NCBI GenBank assembly: GCA_013180625.2
Contig: SNVD02004626.1
Coordinates: 62,001-126,000, forward strand
Reading direction: 5' to 3'
DNA length: 64,000 bases
Source: Boswellia sacra
Lineage: Eukaryota; Streptophyta; Magnoliopsida; Sapindales; Burseraceae
The notes beneath the pieces were generated by a model. That model had not been told where the DNA came from and searched no databases. It worked only from the letters and a program-made list of their open reading frames with translations. The translations under genes were made by a program, and so were the position numbers. Positions 34,912 to 45,875 of this stretch are shown here, piece after piece (position 1 is the stretch's first letter; each line of letters opens with the position of its first letter).

Positions 34912-36905
34912 TATACACTGGATTTCTAGGCTTGATGATGAAATGACGATAAATGTTGAGCAATAAAAAAGTTTGAAATGCCCTTGGAAGCCAAAGGGAG
35001 AAAGGTTAAAAGAAATCGAACAAAAGCCTCAAAAATTGACACATGATTTCAAAAAATCACAGAAATCAATCCAAAAAGAATTTATTGATGAGTCATATAC
35101 CTTTATGAAGTTATGGATGTCTAGTTTTCATAGAAATTTAAGGATAAAAAATTGAAGTTGAACTCAAACAGTTATGTATGATTGAACAGACAAAGGTCAA
35201 GGGAGGACTGCACTAAAAAGTTGCAAAATTGGAAGGTTTAGTTGGCCACAATCGGCCGACTGTTGCTAGACAGCTGATCAATTGTTACAGTGTTGGCTGG
35301 TAGTCTCTCCACAACCAGCAAGTAGTTGCCCTTTTATGATTGGCAAATTCGATTCCAACCTTCCATAGTTGATTTCTTCGTTTCTTTTTCAACTCAACCC
35401 CTCAACTATATAAAACCCCCTTCTCCTCACTTTGCAAGACATCCAGAAATCCTCTCTCTCTCCCTCTAGGACATGCTTATGAGAATTCCAAGGAGTCCTT
35501 CTAGTATAAAATTTTTGGGCATTTTATATTGCTTTAAACCTGAAAAAGATACATCCTGAGAGCAGTTATCTCTTCTCTCTCTTTATTTCTTCTTGCTTTA
35601 GAATAAACATGCTTAGGTTTGTTTATGCATAGAATAAGCATGTATGGGTTTTATTTTGATGCTTATAAGCATGTTTAGGGTTATTATGAATTGTTTTAAC
35701 CCTTATTTGTTTTGCAAGATGGAAATGCATGTCAAGGTAGGTCTGCTTTCCCTCTTTTATCTAGAATCATGATTAGAAGTTTATTTTCTTTGCTACTTCT
35801 TAGAATCATGCTTAGTAACACATGTCTAAAATCATGCTTAAGAGCACATGATTAGAATCATGCTAGAAAGACTTATAATTGCTTTGAAGTATGCTAGAAA
35901 ATAGCATAGATTAGGCAAGAACTACCATGTTTTGCCATGATTGCTTGAATGAGACTAGAATATGCCATGATTTGCTACAATTGCTATAATTAGGCTAGAA
36001 ATGACATGCCTAGGCTAGAATTGCCATTTTTAATTTCCATTATCAATTGAATTATACTAGAATAGCAAAGGTTAGAATGCCATGATAGAATTATCAAATC
36101 TAGGTCGAAGAGCCATGATTTTAGATTATGGCTTTGTATGGATAAATGTATGAATATACCATGTTTAGAAATATAATTGAATAATTGTATGATGCTATAA
36201 AGCAGTGGTGGACTCACATTGGTGATTAGGACCATAACTTAGAATAATTAAATGCATATTTGAATGATGCAATGAAAGAGGCTTGATAAACATTGAATAG
36301 ACTCACATATGGTAGTAAGAAATTCATTATCTATTAAGTCTTGAATTGATTATTTGATTACTTGAATATATGATTTATTGTGAAAGAATTAATGGATATT
36401 TGAAGTGTTTTAAAAGTAGAATTTACTTTATTTGTTAAAGAGCAATGTAATCCTCTTCAATATCCCCATGTTTGAAAAGGAATGTAATTCTATTTTCCTC
36501 CCTTTTTTTATATGAATATACAATTGTATTGATTGAATCTTACCTAACATGTCTTAAAGAAGATAGAATGAACAATGTGTGCATAAAACGAACAACCTAA
36601 GTAGACTGTATAACAACATGAGCTATTTTTATTTGATATACCCTAGTGGAGATCGGATTTGGATCTCGGCGGGGCGAATGGCTCGTACCTAACTTCTCGA
36701 ACCCATCTCTGAAGGGATAAGGGTAGTTTACGTTCAGAAGCGAGGGGTCGGATTGCCCTCGTTCATTCTACATTGAATAATTGGGTAGCGACTTCATTTC
36801 TCTAGATGTGCCTATGGCTTGTTTGTGTTCCCTTAAGTCTGGAAAGAGGCTTTGACACAATATTATGGTCATAAATGCTCTAGTGGAATAAAAGCCTCAT
36901 TCACA
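34912..36905 (+). mobile_element. LTR A of the Tat/Ogre-like Ty3/gypsy family
   Basis: It starts TATACACTGGATTTCTAGGC (degenerate TGTAnACACTTGATTTTTGAGGC) and ends AAGCCTCATTCACA. It is followed at 36906 by GTGGCAACTCCATTGGGG, the tRNA-Arg-type primer-binding region typical of Tat/Ogre elements. The length is 1994 bp. Shared landmarks with the other copies are AATGCCCTTGGAAGCCAAAG near the start, many AGAATCATGCTTAG repeats in the middle, and CCCATCTCTGAAGGGATAAG near the 3' end. Confidence 0.8.
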
Positions 36906-37373
36906 GTGGCAACTCCATTGGGGATAAAAGGAGTTGATTCCTATTGGGATACCAAATTCTAATACCTTATCTTGATATTTTGAGTCCTTGCATCACTACA
37001 CTTTGCACACAATGAGCATGAATTACCCACACTAGTCATGTAGTATTGGCATAAGAAGTCTTTGGTTCTATTTGACCCTTAGATGACTCATGTTGGTGTC
37101 AACACCTTTGAGCACCTAGCATTAACTTGGTATAAAAAGAGATTGGCCCAAGGGGGCATCTCTTGCTCGAAGGAGCCTAGGCCATTGGACCCTTGAGACT
37201 TAAGTTCATGTAGATGAATCTATAAATTTTCAATAGGATGAATGTCCAAAACCCATGTCAAAATGCATGTCCATGGATATAAATTTCACATGATTAGAAC
37301 AACATTGACTCAAACCTTATAGAACCATGAACGAATGCCACATGTTAAAACACCCATAAGAACAAAATGGCGG
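36906..37373 (+). mobile_element. Short internal remnant between LTRs A and B
   Basis: 468 bp starting with the primer-binding site resemble 52003-52465 of the longer copy (CATGAACGAATGCCACATGT; AAAATGGCGG before LTR B). All coding regions are missing, so this is either a large internal deletion or a non-autonomous derivative. Confidence 0.7.
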
Positions 37374-37617
37374 TGCAAACACTTGATTTTTGAGGCTTCA
37401 TGATGAAGTAAAGATGAATGTCAAGTAATAAAAATTATCGAAATGCCCTTGGAAGCCAAAGGGAGAAAGGTTAGAAGAAACCGACCAAGAGTTTCAAAAA
37501 CTAACACAACTTCACAAAATCATAAAAATCAATCTAGAAGGAATTTGTTGATAACTCATATACCCTTGCGAAGCTACAGATGTCTATTTTTCATACACTA
37601 CAACAAGGAAGACTATT

Positions 37618-37990
37618 TACGGTGGGCCAAAACCTTCGTAAAAACACATTTACGGTGGTTATGCGGCGGTTCTCACCCGCTGTAAAAACAATCACAGTAA
37701 AAACTTTTACGATGATTTTGGCCTGCCGTAAAAGCTTTTTCACGTTAGTTTAGTTGTTCGACGCAAAAACAAGCGACGAAACAGGATTGACAATCACCAC
37801 ACCTTTTTACGATGGTTTTATGTCCGCCGTAAAAAGTCAAATATTTACGACGAACAAAAAACCGCCGTAAAAAGTCATAAAACCGCCGTAAAAAGTTTTT
37901 AAACAATTTTTGTACAACTGTCGTGAATTGATGAAAAATCGTCGTAAATAGTTACGAAAAATTTTTTGCGTCGACCAGAAAACCGTCGTA
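37618..37990. repeat. Subterminal repeats of CACTA 1, left
   Basis: At least ten copies of a TTTACGGYGG-type motif occur in both orientations (for example CCGCCGTAAAAAGT at 37828, 37862 and 37881). In characterised CACTA elements such repeats bind the TNPA-type transposase subunit. Confidence 0.8.
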
Positions 37991-38336
37991 AATAATTAGC
38001 AAAATTTTTTTGAAGTTTTGCTGCTTGTGCTATCCTATATTTATTTGTTGTTTACAAAATTATTAACCTGTCTCAGAAAAATGCTTCGATATAATTTTAT
38101 AATCATTCATTCAATGAATATAATGAAATCAAATCAAATACAAAAATATCTTATATAATGGTTCAATCATATCCAAGAAAATCAAATATAACGCAATCAT
38201 AATCCATACTATTCAACATGTTATAATCAAACAGTTAAACAATATGTTAGTTAGATAGTTCAACAACCTCCACATAGTTTAATAATCTGATAAGTAAATT
38301 TACACAAAACTTGGTAAACAACTTGAAAGTTCAGGT

Positions 38337-38495
38337 GATTCATATTTTTTTCAAGTGGTGGAAGCCCATCTTCAAAGTCATCAGAGTACGCTTCATTTTC
38401 ATTGGTTTCAGCTCCTAAAGATTTAAGATGATTCATATTTTTTTCAAGTGGAGGAAGCCCATCTCCAGAGTCATCAGTAGATGCTTCATTTTATT
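38337..38495. repeat. 95-bp period imperfect duplication
   Basis: CATATTTTTTTCAAGTGGTG followed by GAAGCCCATCTTCAAAGTCATC at 38340 recurs at 38435 as CAAGTGGAGGAAGCCCATCT. It is perhaps a captured coding repeat (minus-strand Glu/Asp/Ser-rich), but I do not recognise the gene. Confidence 0.7.
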
Positions 38496-39559
38496 TTTCT
38501 TTACTGGGATTATACATCTAGTTTACCTCTCCAGTTTCTTCAAAACAGGTGAAAGAGTACCTTCTCTTTCTGGGAGAACTTTTGGAACCTGACTTTGTTA
38601 GGAAAGCCAAGAATTTTGGACTGAAATTATATCTGCATTGTTTTCACATTCAGAGTATGCCTCAGCAGATCCCTACATTTGATTGCATAAGAGATAAGCC
38701 CAACACAGCACCCACAAAAGAAATTTTCAGAAATAAGAGAAGGAAAAATAAATTTTCAACTGAATAATATGTTAGAAGAGTACTCAAAAGGATTCTATAG
38801 GTTTGCTTTCTCTGTTTTATGTACTTGAAAGTGCACCTCAATCAATTAAACCAAGGTCTGTTAATACCAGACTATAAATTCTTGCAATTTCAACTTCTTG
38901 TAATAATTGAGTGTAAATATTAATTGACAAAAAAGGAAAAAGATACACAAAATTAATAAGAAAAACAATCCCAGAATCTGAATAGGAGTATGCCAGTATT
39001 TGTCGAGAGATCAGAGAGTTAGGACTGGACTGTCAAGGGGAGCATCTGTTGAGGGGGTTATATGAATCAATCATAAAAGTCCAGTACAAAGAAAAGAAGT
39101 GCAGTACTTTAGAGCAGTCAGAAGCTATAGCTAAAATGCAGGAAGTGAGAACTACCAACTGATAGCTTTTGGTTGTCCTGTTTTTAACAATTGCAGGAGT
39201 ATTCCAATTTTGACTTTTAAACAAATTTTCTGTATCTATTTTAGAGTAGGCTTTTATGTTGGCAAGTGTTTTTCCAATTCTGAGAGAAGAAAAAAAGATG
39301 AACACAAAATTACCTGTTGAGGGACAGGAATGCATGACCCATTTGAACTTGCCTAGCAACAAATTTGCAGTTTCCTCTTCCCCACTGTTGAAAGTATAAA
39401 TTAAAATGTGAAAACACATCAAATTCTCAGACAAAAATTTCAGTGGTAAGTTCAAAACAAGCTGATGAGAACAAAGCAGTTCAAAACAAGTTCAAATTCT
39501 TACCACACGTATCATTCTGTTACAGAAACTATTTCCAGTTAATCACAAATCACAGAAAC

Positions 39560-40654
39560 AAGCTGAAGAGTGCCAACTTTAGTTCCTGAAGACAAATCCC
39601 ACATACACACACATCCATCATCTGTACCAATGATCCCATGACCAGATAATGCACCAATTGCAACAGCCCTGCACAATGAGTTTATAATTCAAAAATCTGA
39701 CACCTCTGATGTCTGGGGAGTTCTAAAGTTATTATTTCTTTCATCATTGTTTACTTTTTATAAACCGTTGAAGCCAATACACTCCAGACCATGACGTATA
39801 ATGTATGAAACAAAATTCCCACAAAACTTTTCTTTCCTTATTTACAAAGCAATTGATCTTGTTCCCACGGTACTTTGAGAACTGCAACTTTATTGCAGCC
39901 ATAATTCCATTGATGTGCTCGTCCACATTGGTTCCTGCAAAAACAGAGCCATTTCTTTGCCAGCAAAACAAATTGATTGGAAAGAATTGATAAATTGAAG
40001 AACTTGGAGCAGATAACCTTGAGACAAAGACTCGTTTGGATATATCCCTGAAAGAAATAAATTTGCCATTAAAGAAGAAAGATAAAGAACTAAAGTTCAA
40101 CTACCAAATTGCTTGCAATAAATAGAAGACAATCTTCACGCAGAAACAGCATGGGTAGAAGCAACATGCCATACACCAAATTCCCCAAAAACCATTATGA
40201 CCAACAACCAGAGTAGCACAATTTAGGATTCTCTTCAACTCCACTATACAAGGATATATGTAATCATCAACTGGTATAGTAAAATCTTCTATCTGTGCAT
40301 TGCAAATGGTGAAAATTGAAAGCAAAAGAATTTTTTTTACTCCAGAAAATAGTATCAAATAATAAAAGCAATTTCATATATTAAAAGAAATTGATGTCAA
40401 CTGATATGAACCAAGAGGCAGACAGTATTTTAGGGACCATGAGTTGCAAATTAAACATGTAATGGAAAGCATAAAAGAAACAAGGCATTTACTCCAAGCA
40501 TAGAAAGGATGCAGCATTAAATGATAAATTCACCTCCATGTTGAATTCATTTCCCAGAGATGCAGGGTCCCACTCTCTTCAACAGCAATGACATGGTTAG
40601 GTTCAGAAACCAATATACACTACACACTCTCATCTGTTTTCAATTTTGCAATGA
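39560..40654 (-). pseudogene. WD40-repeat protein fragment in CACTA 1
   Basis: Four minus-strand exons with GT-AG borders: 40654-40534 (HVIAVEESGTLHLWEMNSTW), 40293-40177 (PCIVELKRILNCATLVVGHN), about 40049-39780 (DISKRVFVSRLSAPSSSIYQ, VDEHINGIMAA) and 39668-39560 (GHGIIGTDDGCVCMWDLSSG). The LHLWEM and CMWDLSSG blades identify a WD40/transducin protein of an uncharacterised plant family. Exon 1 has an in-frame TAG at 40622-40620 where the relatives I recall have Gln (ESVQCILVSE). It is a decayed internal fragment lying downstream of the importin-alpha exon in the same orientation. Confidence 0.75.
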
Positions 40655-41511
40655 CTGAAACATAACCATGTTTTACTTGCATGATCTTAATCATATTTTC
40701 CTCAAAGCAGTCTGATGTACATGTTGAGCACAAACAATCAATTCTCCCTTCCCTGAGAACATGTGTGGGATATTAGTTCAATAAACCTTGATGTTGTTTC
40801 ATCTCATTCTCTCTAATATACTCGACTGAAATAATTAACCTGCAATAAGCTGTTTTGATGCTGCCAAGTAAAATAAGGCATTGCTCATCTGGAGTGAATA
40901 TTATGATGATAATCACAATTAATTAATTAACTCTATAATCTTAATGTTTGGAAGCAGCAGTGTTTTGGCAATCTTAGTACAAATCTTATTTAAAATAAGG
41001 AGGATCAGTAATAGTTTTTTACATTTTCAGATCAATTTTCTGACTTTCAACATTTTTAGCAAGTTTTATATTAATTTATGTGTATTACATGTATAACAGT
41101 TAACTTCGATTATAATTATTTGCATAAATATAATATTGTCTACCCCCCACACTTGCCAGCTTTGTATTAATCGACAAAATTTATAAAGATAAAACGTGTT
41201 TGATTGTTTTGTTAAGAAAAAAATGCTTTTAGTACACAAAAAATGCAAATCTTCAAACTTAATTAAAATTTTGAAAACACCCAAAAAATGTTAGCACATG
41301 TTGAAACTCACCACAATCTTAATTAAAATCATTCAACGACTTTTATTTCGAAAAACATTTTCTTCAGTCATTTTGCATACATCACAAATCAAATTTTCCC
41401 AAGCTTTGAGGTTCCTGAAATCAAAGTTGAATCTGTTTCTTTGCTGGTTTCTAAGTAGAGAAAAAAAAAATTTGCATAAATCCCAAACAAGGCACAGTAG
41501 AGAAAACCAAC

Positions 41512-41696
41512 CTGGTCAAATGGAGGTTGTGGCTTTCCCTTGTTGAAGTTTGATAGTGTCCATGTGGCATTTCTCAGCATTGACAGCTTTGCATGCTTAT
41601 TCAATTGTGCCAGCAATGGAGCCAAAGCTCCTTGACTGAGCACAAGATCATGACACCGAGTGAGTCACTAGCAACATTTCCCAATGCCCAAACAGC
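41512..41696 (-). pseudogene. Importin-alpha single-exon fragment in CACTA 1
   Basis: The exon is bounded by CTATAG and GTTGGT. It encodes [12 protein letters not shown], then, after a one-base frame change, [20 protein letters not shown] and [20 protein letters not shown]. These are armadillo repeats of importin alpha; the WALGN and WTLSNF asparagine-tryptophan pairs that line the NLS-binding groove are present. The family gives WTLSNFCRGKPQPPF, so the match is nearly complete. Only about one and a half ARM repeats remain, with no IBB domain. The frameshift around 41650 disables it. Confidence 0.88.
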
Positions 41697-41829
41697 CTAT
41701 AGATTTACAAATTTCGTTATCTGATGGCACACTAGCTAATGGAAACAGTGGTTTTGGTGTATTGAAAGACACCATGCAGAACTATATGCAATGGGAATTA
41801 GAAAGACAGAGAGGGAAAGACAGTCAAAC

Positions 41830-42770
41830 CTTTCCATAACCCCCAGATCCAACGTGATTGGCTTCTGAAAAATTATTTGTGTAATTTTTAACCTCTTCAA
41901 AAGAGAAGCATCTTGCTCCTTTCAACTGAGGAATGCTACCACTGCTCTTATTATGGTCCCAATGTGCTGTATTTAGCCAGCATAGGTTACACATATAATA
42001 ATCTAAAAATTGGAAGATGACTAAGTTTGATTAAATCCTTATCATACCAAAAGGGTTTTGTTCATTTGCTTTCTCAGCTCTCCTTTTTTGACGATAAGCA
42101 TAAACTCCTGCAAGGAGTAAGAATAGCACGAGGATACAACCACCAGCTGCTGCTCCGATGATAATGCCAATGCTTACCGACTTATGCGATGAAGATCCTC
42201 CTTAAAGATGGCAACAAACACAGTTGCATCAATATCAAATAAAGCAACAGTGCAGCAATTTAATTTAGCTTAATGTGAGTAACATAAATACCAGAAAAAT
42301 GTTGGTAACCATGGACAATAAAGTAGTAAGGTCCAAATTCATGTGGAGGCTTGTAAGTTTGGTTGCTGAGGACAAATCCGATACTAAAAACTCCTGTTTG
42401 ATTGAAACGTTCTCCACCAGATGGAAATACTTGTAGGGTCGAATCAAGGTAATCATTTGCATCCCTGCGGGGGTTACTTAGAGAAACTGAATCCACTGGA
42501 AGTCCATGAGACTTGAAAGAATTCGTCATGTTCACCTGTAGTCTTTCATGGTAAGCAACATTTTCCAAGTCTGAAAAGGAAGGAGCTCTAAATACTATAG
42601 TTCCTGTATATGGGTATGAACAGTGACAGGTAGGGCTAGAAATCTGATTTGAACTGCAGGGAGTGGGTAGACAGTTCTTGGGCATTGAATAAGAGATACT
42701 TGCTTGGGGGATTTTACAGTAACTTTTTGTTTTCGCTGACCCCTCCCGACAAATTGGGTTATCCACAAGT
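41830..42770 (-). pseudogene. HPCA1-like LRR receptor kinase fragment in CACTA 1, frame open
   Basis: Three exons lie at 42770-42292, 42200-42048 and 41966-41830. Exon 1 encodes the Cys-rich ectodomain after the LRRs (LVDNPICREG; CSSNQISSPTCHCSYPYTGT; SIGFVLSNQTYKPP). Exon 2 encodes the juxtamembrane and membrane helix (SIGIIIGAAAGGCILVLFLL followed by a basic stop-transfer). Exon 3 encodes GARCFSFEEVKNYTNNFSEA and ends at the kinase glycine loop GSGGYGK. Splice phases 1 and 1 fit and no stop or frameshift is seen. The family (HPCA1/CARD1 and relatives, LRR-VIII-1) senses extracellular H2O2 or quinones through ectodomain cysteines. The LRRs upstream and the kinase after the P-loop are missing. 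It is incomplete as a receptor, but its capture looks more recent than that of its neighbours. Confidence 0.9.
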
Positions 42771-43541
42771 CTGCAGAAATTAGTAGAAAATAACCTAAGT
42801 GACTTGAAGAATACTTTGTTTTTCTAGAACTGTTGAATGTAGTACATCTCTAGCTAATCTTAACTTCCAAAGTCATTAGTTACCCTGTTACTTAGCAAAG
42901 AATTGGAGAAAAAGTATCTAGAAAGAAGAAGAAGATCAAGCTTTACATGGTGTCGATTTTTTTTGTTCCTGTTCTTTCTGTGAAACCAGCAATCAAATTG
43001 CCCTGCATATCAATTTTTTGCTCTTCTCGCTTCGATATCCTTCGTTTCCTTACCCTTCGTCCACGCCAATGGCAATGCCATCCAAGTACCGTTCCTCTCC
43101 ATCCAATTACAACAAATCGTCCCGTTCGTTTCTCTTCCTCATGCTCTTGTCGCTTCGTTCCCTCTACTCTCTTCTCCCTTTCCTCCGCTCTTCCCCCTTT
43201 TTCTCCCTTTTCCTTTTCTCCTTCCTCGTCTCTCATCTTTCGTTCCTTCTCTCCCTTTCCTTTTCTTTCTTCTCCTTTCCTTCCTCTAAACACCATTTTA
43301 ATTTGAAACAACACCAGCCCATTTTCTCTCTGCCTCTAATCTCCCCATCTGAGAACAAATTTTTGCTCACCAAATCCTTCCTCTTGGCTTGCGTGTTTCT
43401 CCTCAGATTCCAGGCTCTTAGATTCAGCTAAACGTCCCAATTCTCTTGACTACCTAGATCCACCACATCTTCCTCTCAAACAAACAACATATAAAATCTA
43501 ATCCAACTTTTTTTTCAAAAAAATCAAAAACAAGAACTCAC

Positions 43542-43596
43542 CGGATAAGATGATTGATAACACCACCAAACTGGGTGCTCGCCATGAGCAAGCCAT
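43542..43596 (-). CDS. Possible signal-peptide first exon in CACTA 1
   Basis: ATG at 43596 gives MACSWRAPSLVVLSIILS and then a strong donor (GTGAGT). The hydrophobic run fits a signal peptide and the exon is 55 bases long, like first exons of receptor kinases. It lies about 770 bases upstream of the HPCA1-like ectodomain exon on the same strand. It could be the native first exon of that gene or come from another source. The upstream CT/GA-rich stretch (43600-43740) may be a 5' UTR. Hypothetical. Confidence 0.35.
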
Positions 43597-43812
43597 CGCT
43601 TCTTTATGTCTCGAGGAGTTGCGAGGGAAAGGAGTTGTGAGAGAAAGGAGAGGGTGGGGAGTAGTGTTGGTGTGCGAGAGTTTAGAGAGAGATGGGAGAG
43701 ATGCAAACCGAATAACATACGAGATTAGGGCAAAAGGGATTTGGGGTTTTCTATGCCCTTTGGACGGTGGTTTGTCAAACAATCGAAAATAGTGTACGTG
43801 TATTATCATTTA

Positions 43813-43833
43813 AGGCGGTTTTTAAAAACCGCC
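43813..43833. repeat. Perfect 20-bp palindrome near the CACTA 1 right end
   Basis: GGCGGTTTTTAAAAACCGCC is self-complementary and carries the same CGGC core as the left subterminal repeats. It is a likely transposase-binding arrangement. Confidence 0.85.
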
Positions 43834-44239
43834 ACAGAAGGCTGCAGAATATACCAATTTCTCTTCTCTTGTAGTGATAGAAATTTATTCATCATAAATC
43901 AGAGGAAAACTAAAAAAGTTAGTTCAATTGAACAAATGAAGTAGTTTTCTCTTCTCCCTCTTTATTTCTTCTTTATTTCTTCTTGTTTTAGAATAAGTAT
44001 GCTTATATTTATTTATACTTAGAATTAGCATATTTAAGATTTATTTTGAGATTTAGAAGCATGTTTAGGGATTTTATAGATGTTTAATCCCTTGTTTATT
44101 TTGTAAGGTGGAAACACATATTAAGGTAAATCTGATTTCCTTTTTTTATTAGAATCATGATTAGAAATTTATTTTCTTACCGAATGCTTAAGGAGCACAT
44201 GTAGACTCATGCTTAAGAGCACATGAACAACTAAGCTAA

Positions 44240-44740
44240 TGATAAAACTATCAATGTCGTCTCTGGCCTTAATAGTAGGATCGGAATGAAAGCTTGAAGG
44301 TCACCCAATCCTTATATCGGTCATCTGTTTCAAAGTCAGGATTATGGACCAGATTCCTCTCGATAGTCCGATGTCGCCAAGAATCTCTCACAAGCTCTAG
44401 ATAACGAGCAGACAGTCACCAAAAGTAGTCGGTAAATCCATGATCCTCTGCTTAAGTCCATACTGTCGATGCAGTCTAGCAGGATTGTAGAATGAACTGT
44501 GGGTGAAACCTACCAAAGGCACGCACGCGATATAGGTCCCAAATGTCACATGTTGTAGCCTCAACCATGGACAGTGCCAATGGATCCGATTATCTAGAAT
44601 GACTCAAAGCCAGTCGATCCAAGAAGAACGTTTCTCAAGTCTCCTTGTTGTATGAAGTCGAGAGCTATAATAGCAAATATCCTCTTCAGGCGGTGCTACA
44701 ATAGATAACCTCTCTTGTAACCAAATCTGAAAAAGATAAA
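44240..44740 (-). pseudogene. Plant mobile domain (PMD)-like fragment
   Basis: The minus strand reads, with stops, HVTFGTYIACVPLVGFTHSS, FYNPARLHRQYGLKQRI and ETDDRYKDWVTFKLSF-like segments. A hydrophobic start (FGTYIACVPLVGF) followed by RQYGLKQ resembles the C-terminal half of the aminotransferase-like plant mobile domain, where the relatives have VPLIxFxxVEWHxPxRVLRQFGxxQ. It sits between LTR B and LTR C. Stops and frame changes show it is dead. It may be part of the same family as 59960-61310. Confidence 0.55.
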
Positions 44741-45564
44741 AAAGAAAAAACGAGAAAAAGCCTTGTAAACACTAGATTTTTGAGGCTCGATGATAAAATG
44801 AATATGAACATTGAGAAACAAAAAAGATCGAAATGCCCTTGGAAGCCAAAGGATGAAAGGTTAGAGGAAACCAACTAAGGGTCTCGAAAACCAGCACATG
44901 ACTTAAAAAAATCACAAAAATCAATCCAGAGGGAATTTGTTGATAAGTCATAAACTTTTACGAAGCTGCGGATGTCTAGTTTTCATAGAAATTTACGGAT
45001 AATAAATTGGAGTTGAACTTGAAAAGCTGTGTGCGATATAACTGACAAAGGTAAAAAAACTACACTAAGAAGTTGCAAAATAGGAAGGTCCAGTCGGCAA
45101 CAACTGACCGACGACTATTGGTTAATAGCCAGTCAGCTATTAGAGTGCTAGTCAACAATCTCTCAATAGCCAACGACTATTGTCCTGTTAGAAATGGAAA
45201 ATTTCTTAAAAAACCTTCTTTTTATGTTTCTCTTCTTCTTTTTTCAGTCTCAACCCTCTCCTATATAAACAATCCTCCTCCTCACTTTTCAACACATCAA
45301 ATTCATCTCTTCTTTCTCTTGAACACACACTTGAGAATTCAAGGAGTCTTTACTAGTCCAAAGTTTTCAAGCATTTTATATTGCTCCAAACTTAGAAAGG
45401 GTACGTCTTGAGAGCAGTTCTCTCTTCTCTCGCTTTATTTCTTCTTTATTTTTTCTTGTTTTAGAATAAGCATGTTTAGGTTTTATTTTAATGCTTAGAA
45501 GCATGTTTAAGGGTTTTATGAATTGTTAACCCTTTGTTTGTTTTCACTACAAGAAAAATGCTTA

Positions 45565-45875
45565 TATTTGGCGATTTTTAGCCGCCAAGTAAGTATATAT
45601 TTGACGGTCTTGAAAGTGCCACCAATGGCACCGCCAAATATGGTCAATTTGGCGGTCGGTCAACCTGCCAAATATGCAGCTGACTATACTTGGCAGTTTT
45701 TGGCCGCCAAGTATAAATAGTTTTAAAAATTAAAAAATATATATATATATTTGGCAGTTTTTAGCCGCCAAGTATATATTTAATTATACTTGGTGGGCTG
45801 CCAAGTATAAATAGTTTTAAAAATTAAAAAAATATATGCTTGGCAGTTTTTAGCCGCCTAGTATATATTTAATTA
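45565..45875. repeat. Subterminal repeat block of CACTA 2
   Basis: TTTTTAGCCGCCAAGTATA and its variants recur about every 45-105 bases in both orientations. One longer unit (GGCCGCCAAGTATAAATAGT and onward) is duplicated at 45700 and 45797. These are likely transposase-binding repeats. Confidence 0.8.

Larger units (their letters stand above)
37596..43876. mobile_element. Gene-capturing CACTA element 1 (6281 bp)
   Basis: The ends are CACTACAACAAGG (37596) and CTCTTGTAGTG (43876), with a 3-bp target duplication ATA (37593-37595 and 43877-43879), the hallmark of CACTA (En/Spm) elements. Subterminal repeats of CCGCCGTAAA/TTTACGGYGG crowd 37618-37990, and a perfect palindrome sits near the right end. 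No transposase frame is recognised, so it must be mobilised in trans if at all. The interior carries fragments of an HPCA1-like receptor kinase, importin alpha and a WD40 protein, all on the minus strand with introns retained. Confidence 0.92.
37374..44240 (+). mobile_element. LTR B, partial, interrupted by a CACTA element
   Basis: LTR sequence runs 37374-37595 and resumes at 43880, ending around 44240 where similarity stops. The interruption (37596-43876) is the 6.3-kb CACTA element. Removing it and one ATA restores the LTR consensus TTTTCATAGAAATTTA across the junction. The remainder of the LTR is missing. Confidence 0.8.

Noticed and set aside
42943..43431. Arg/Glu/Lys-rich and Ser/Phe/Leu-rich frames in CACTA 1
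   Set aside because: They reflect a CT/GA-rich low-complexity stretch, probably captured 5' UTR or promoter.
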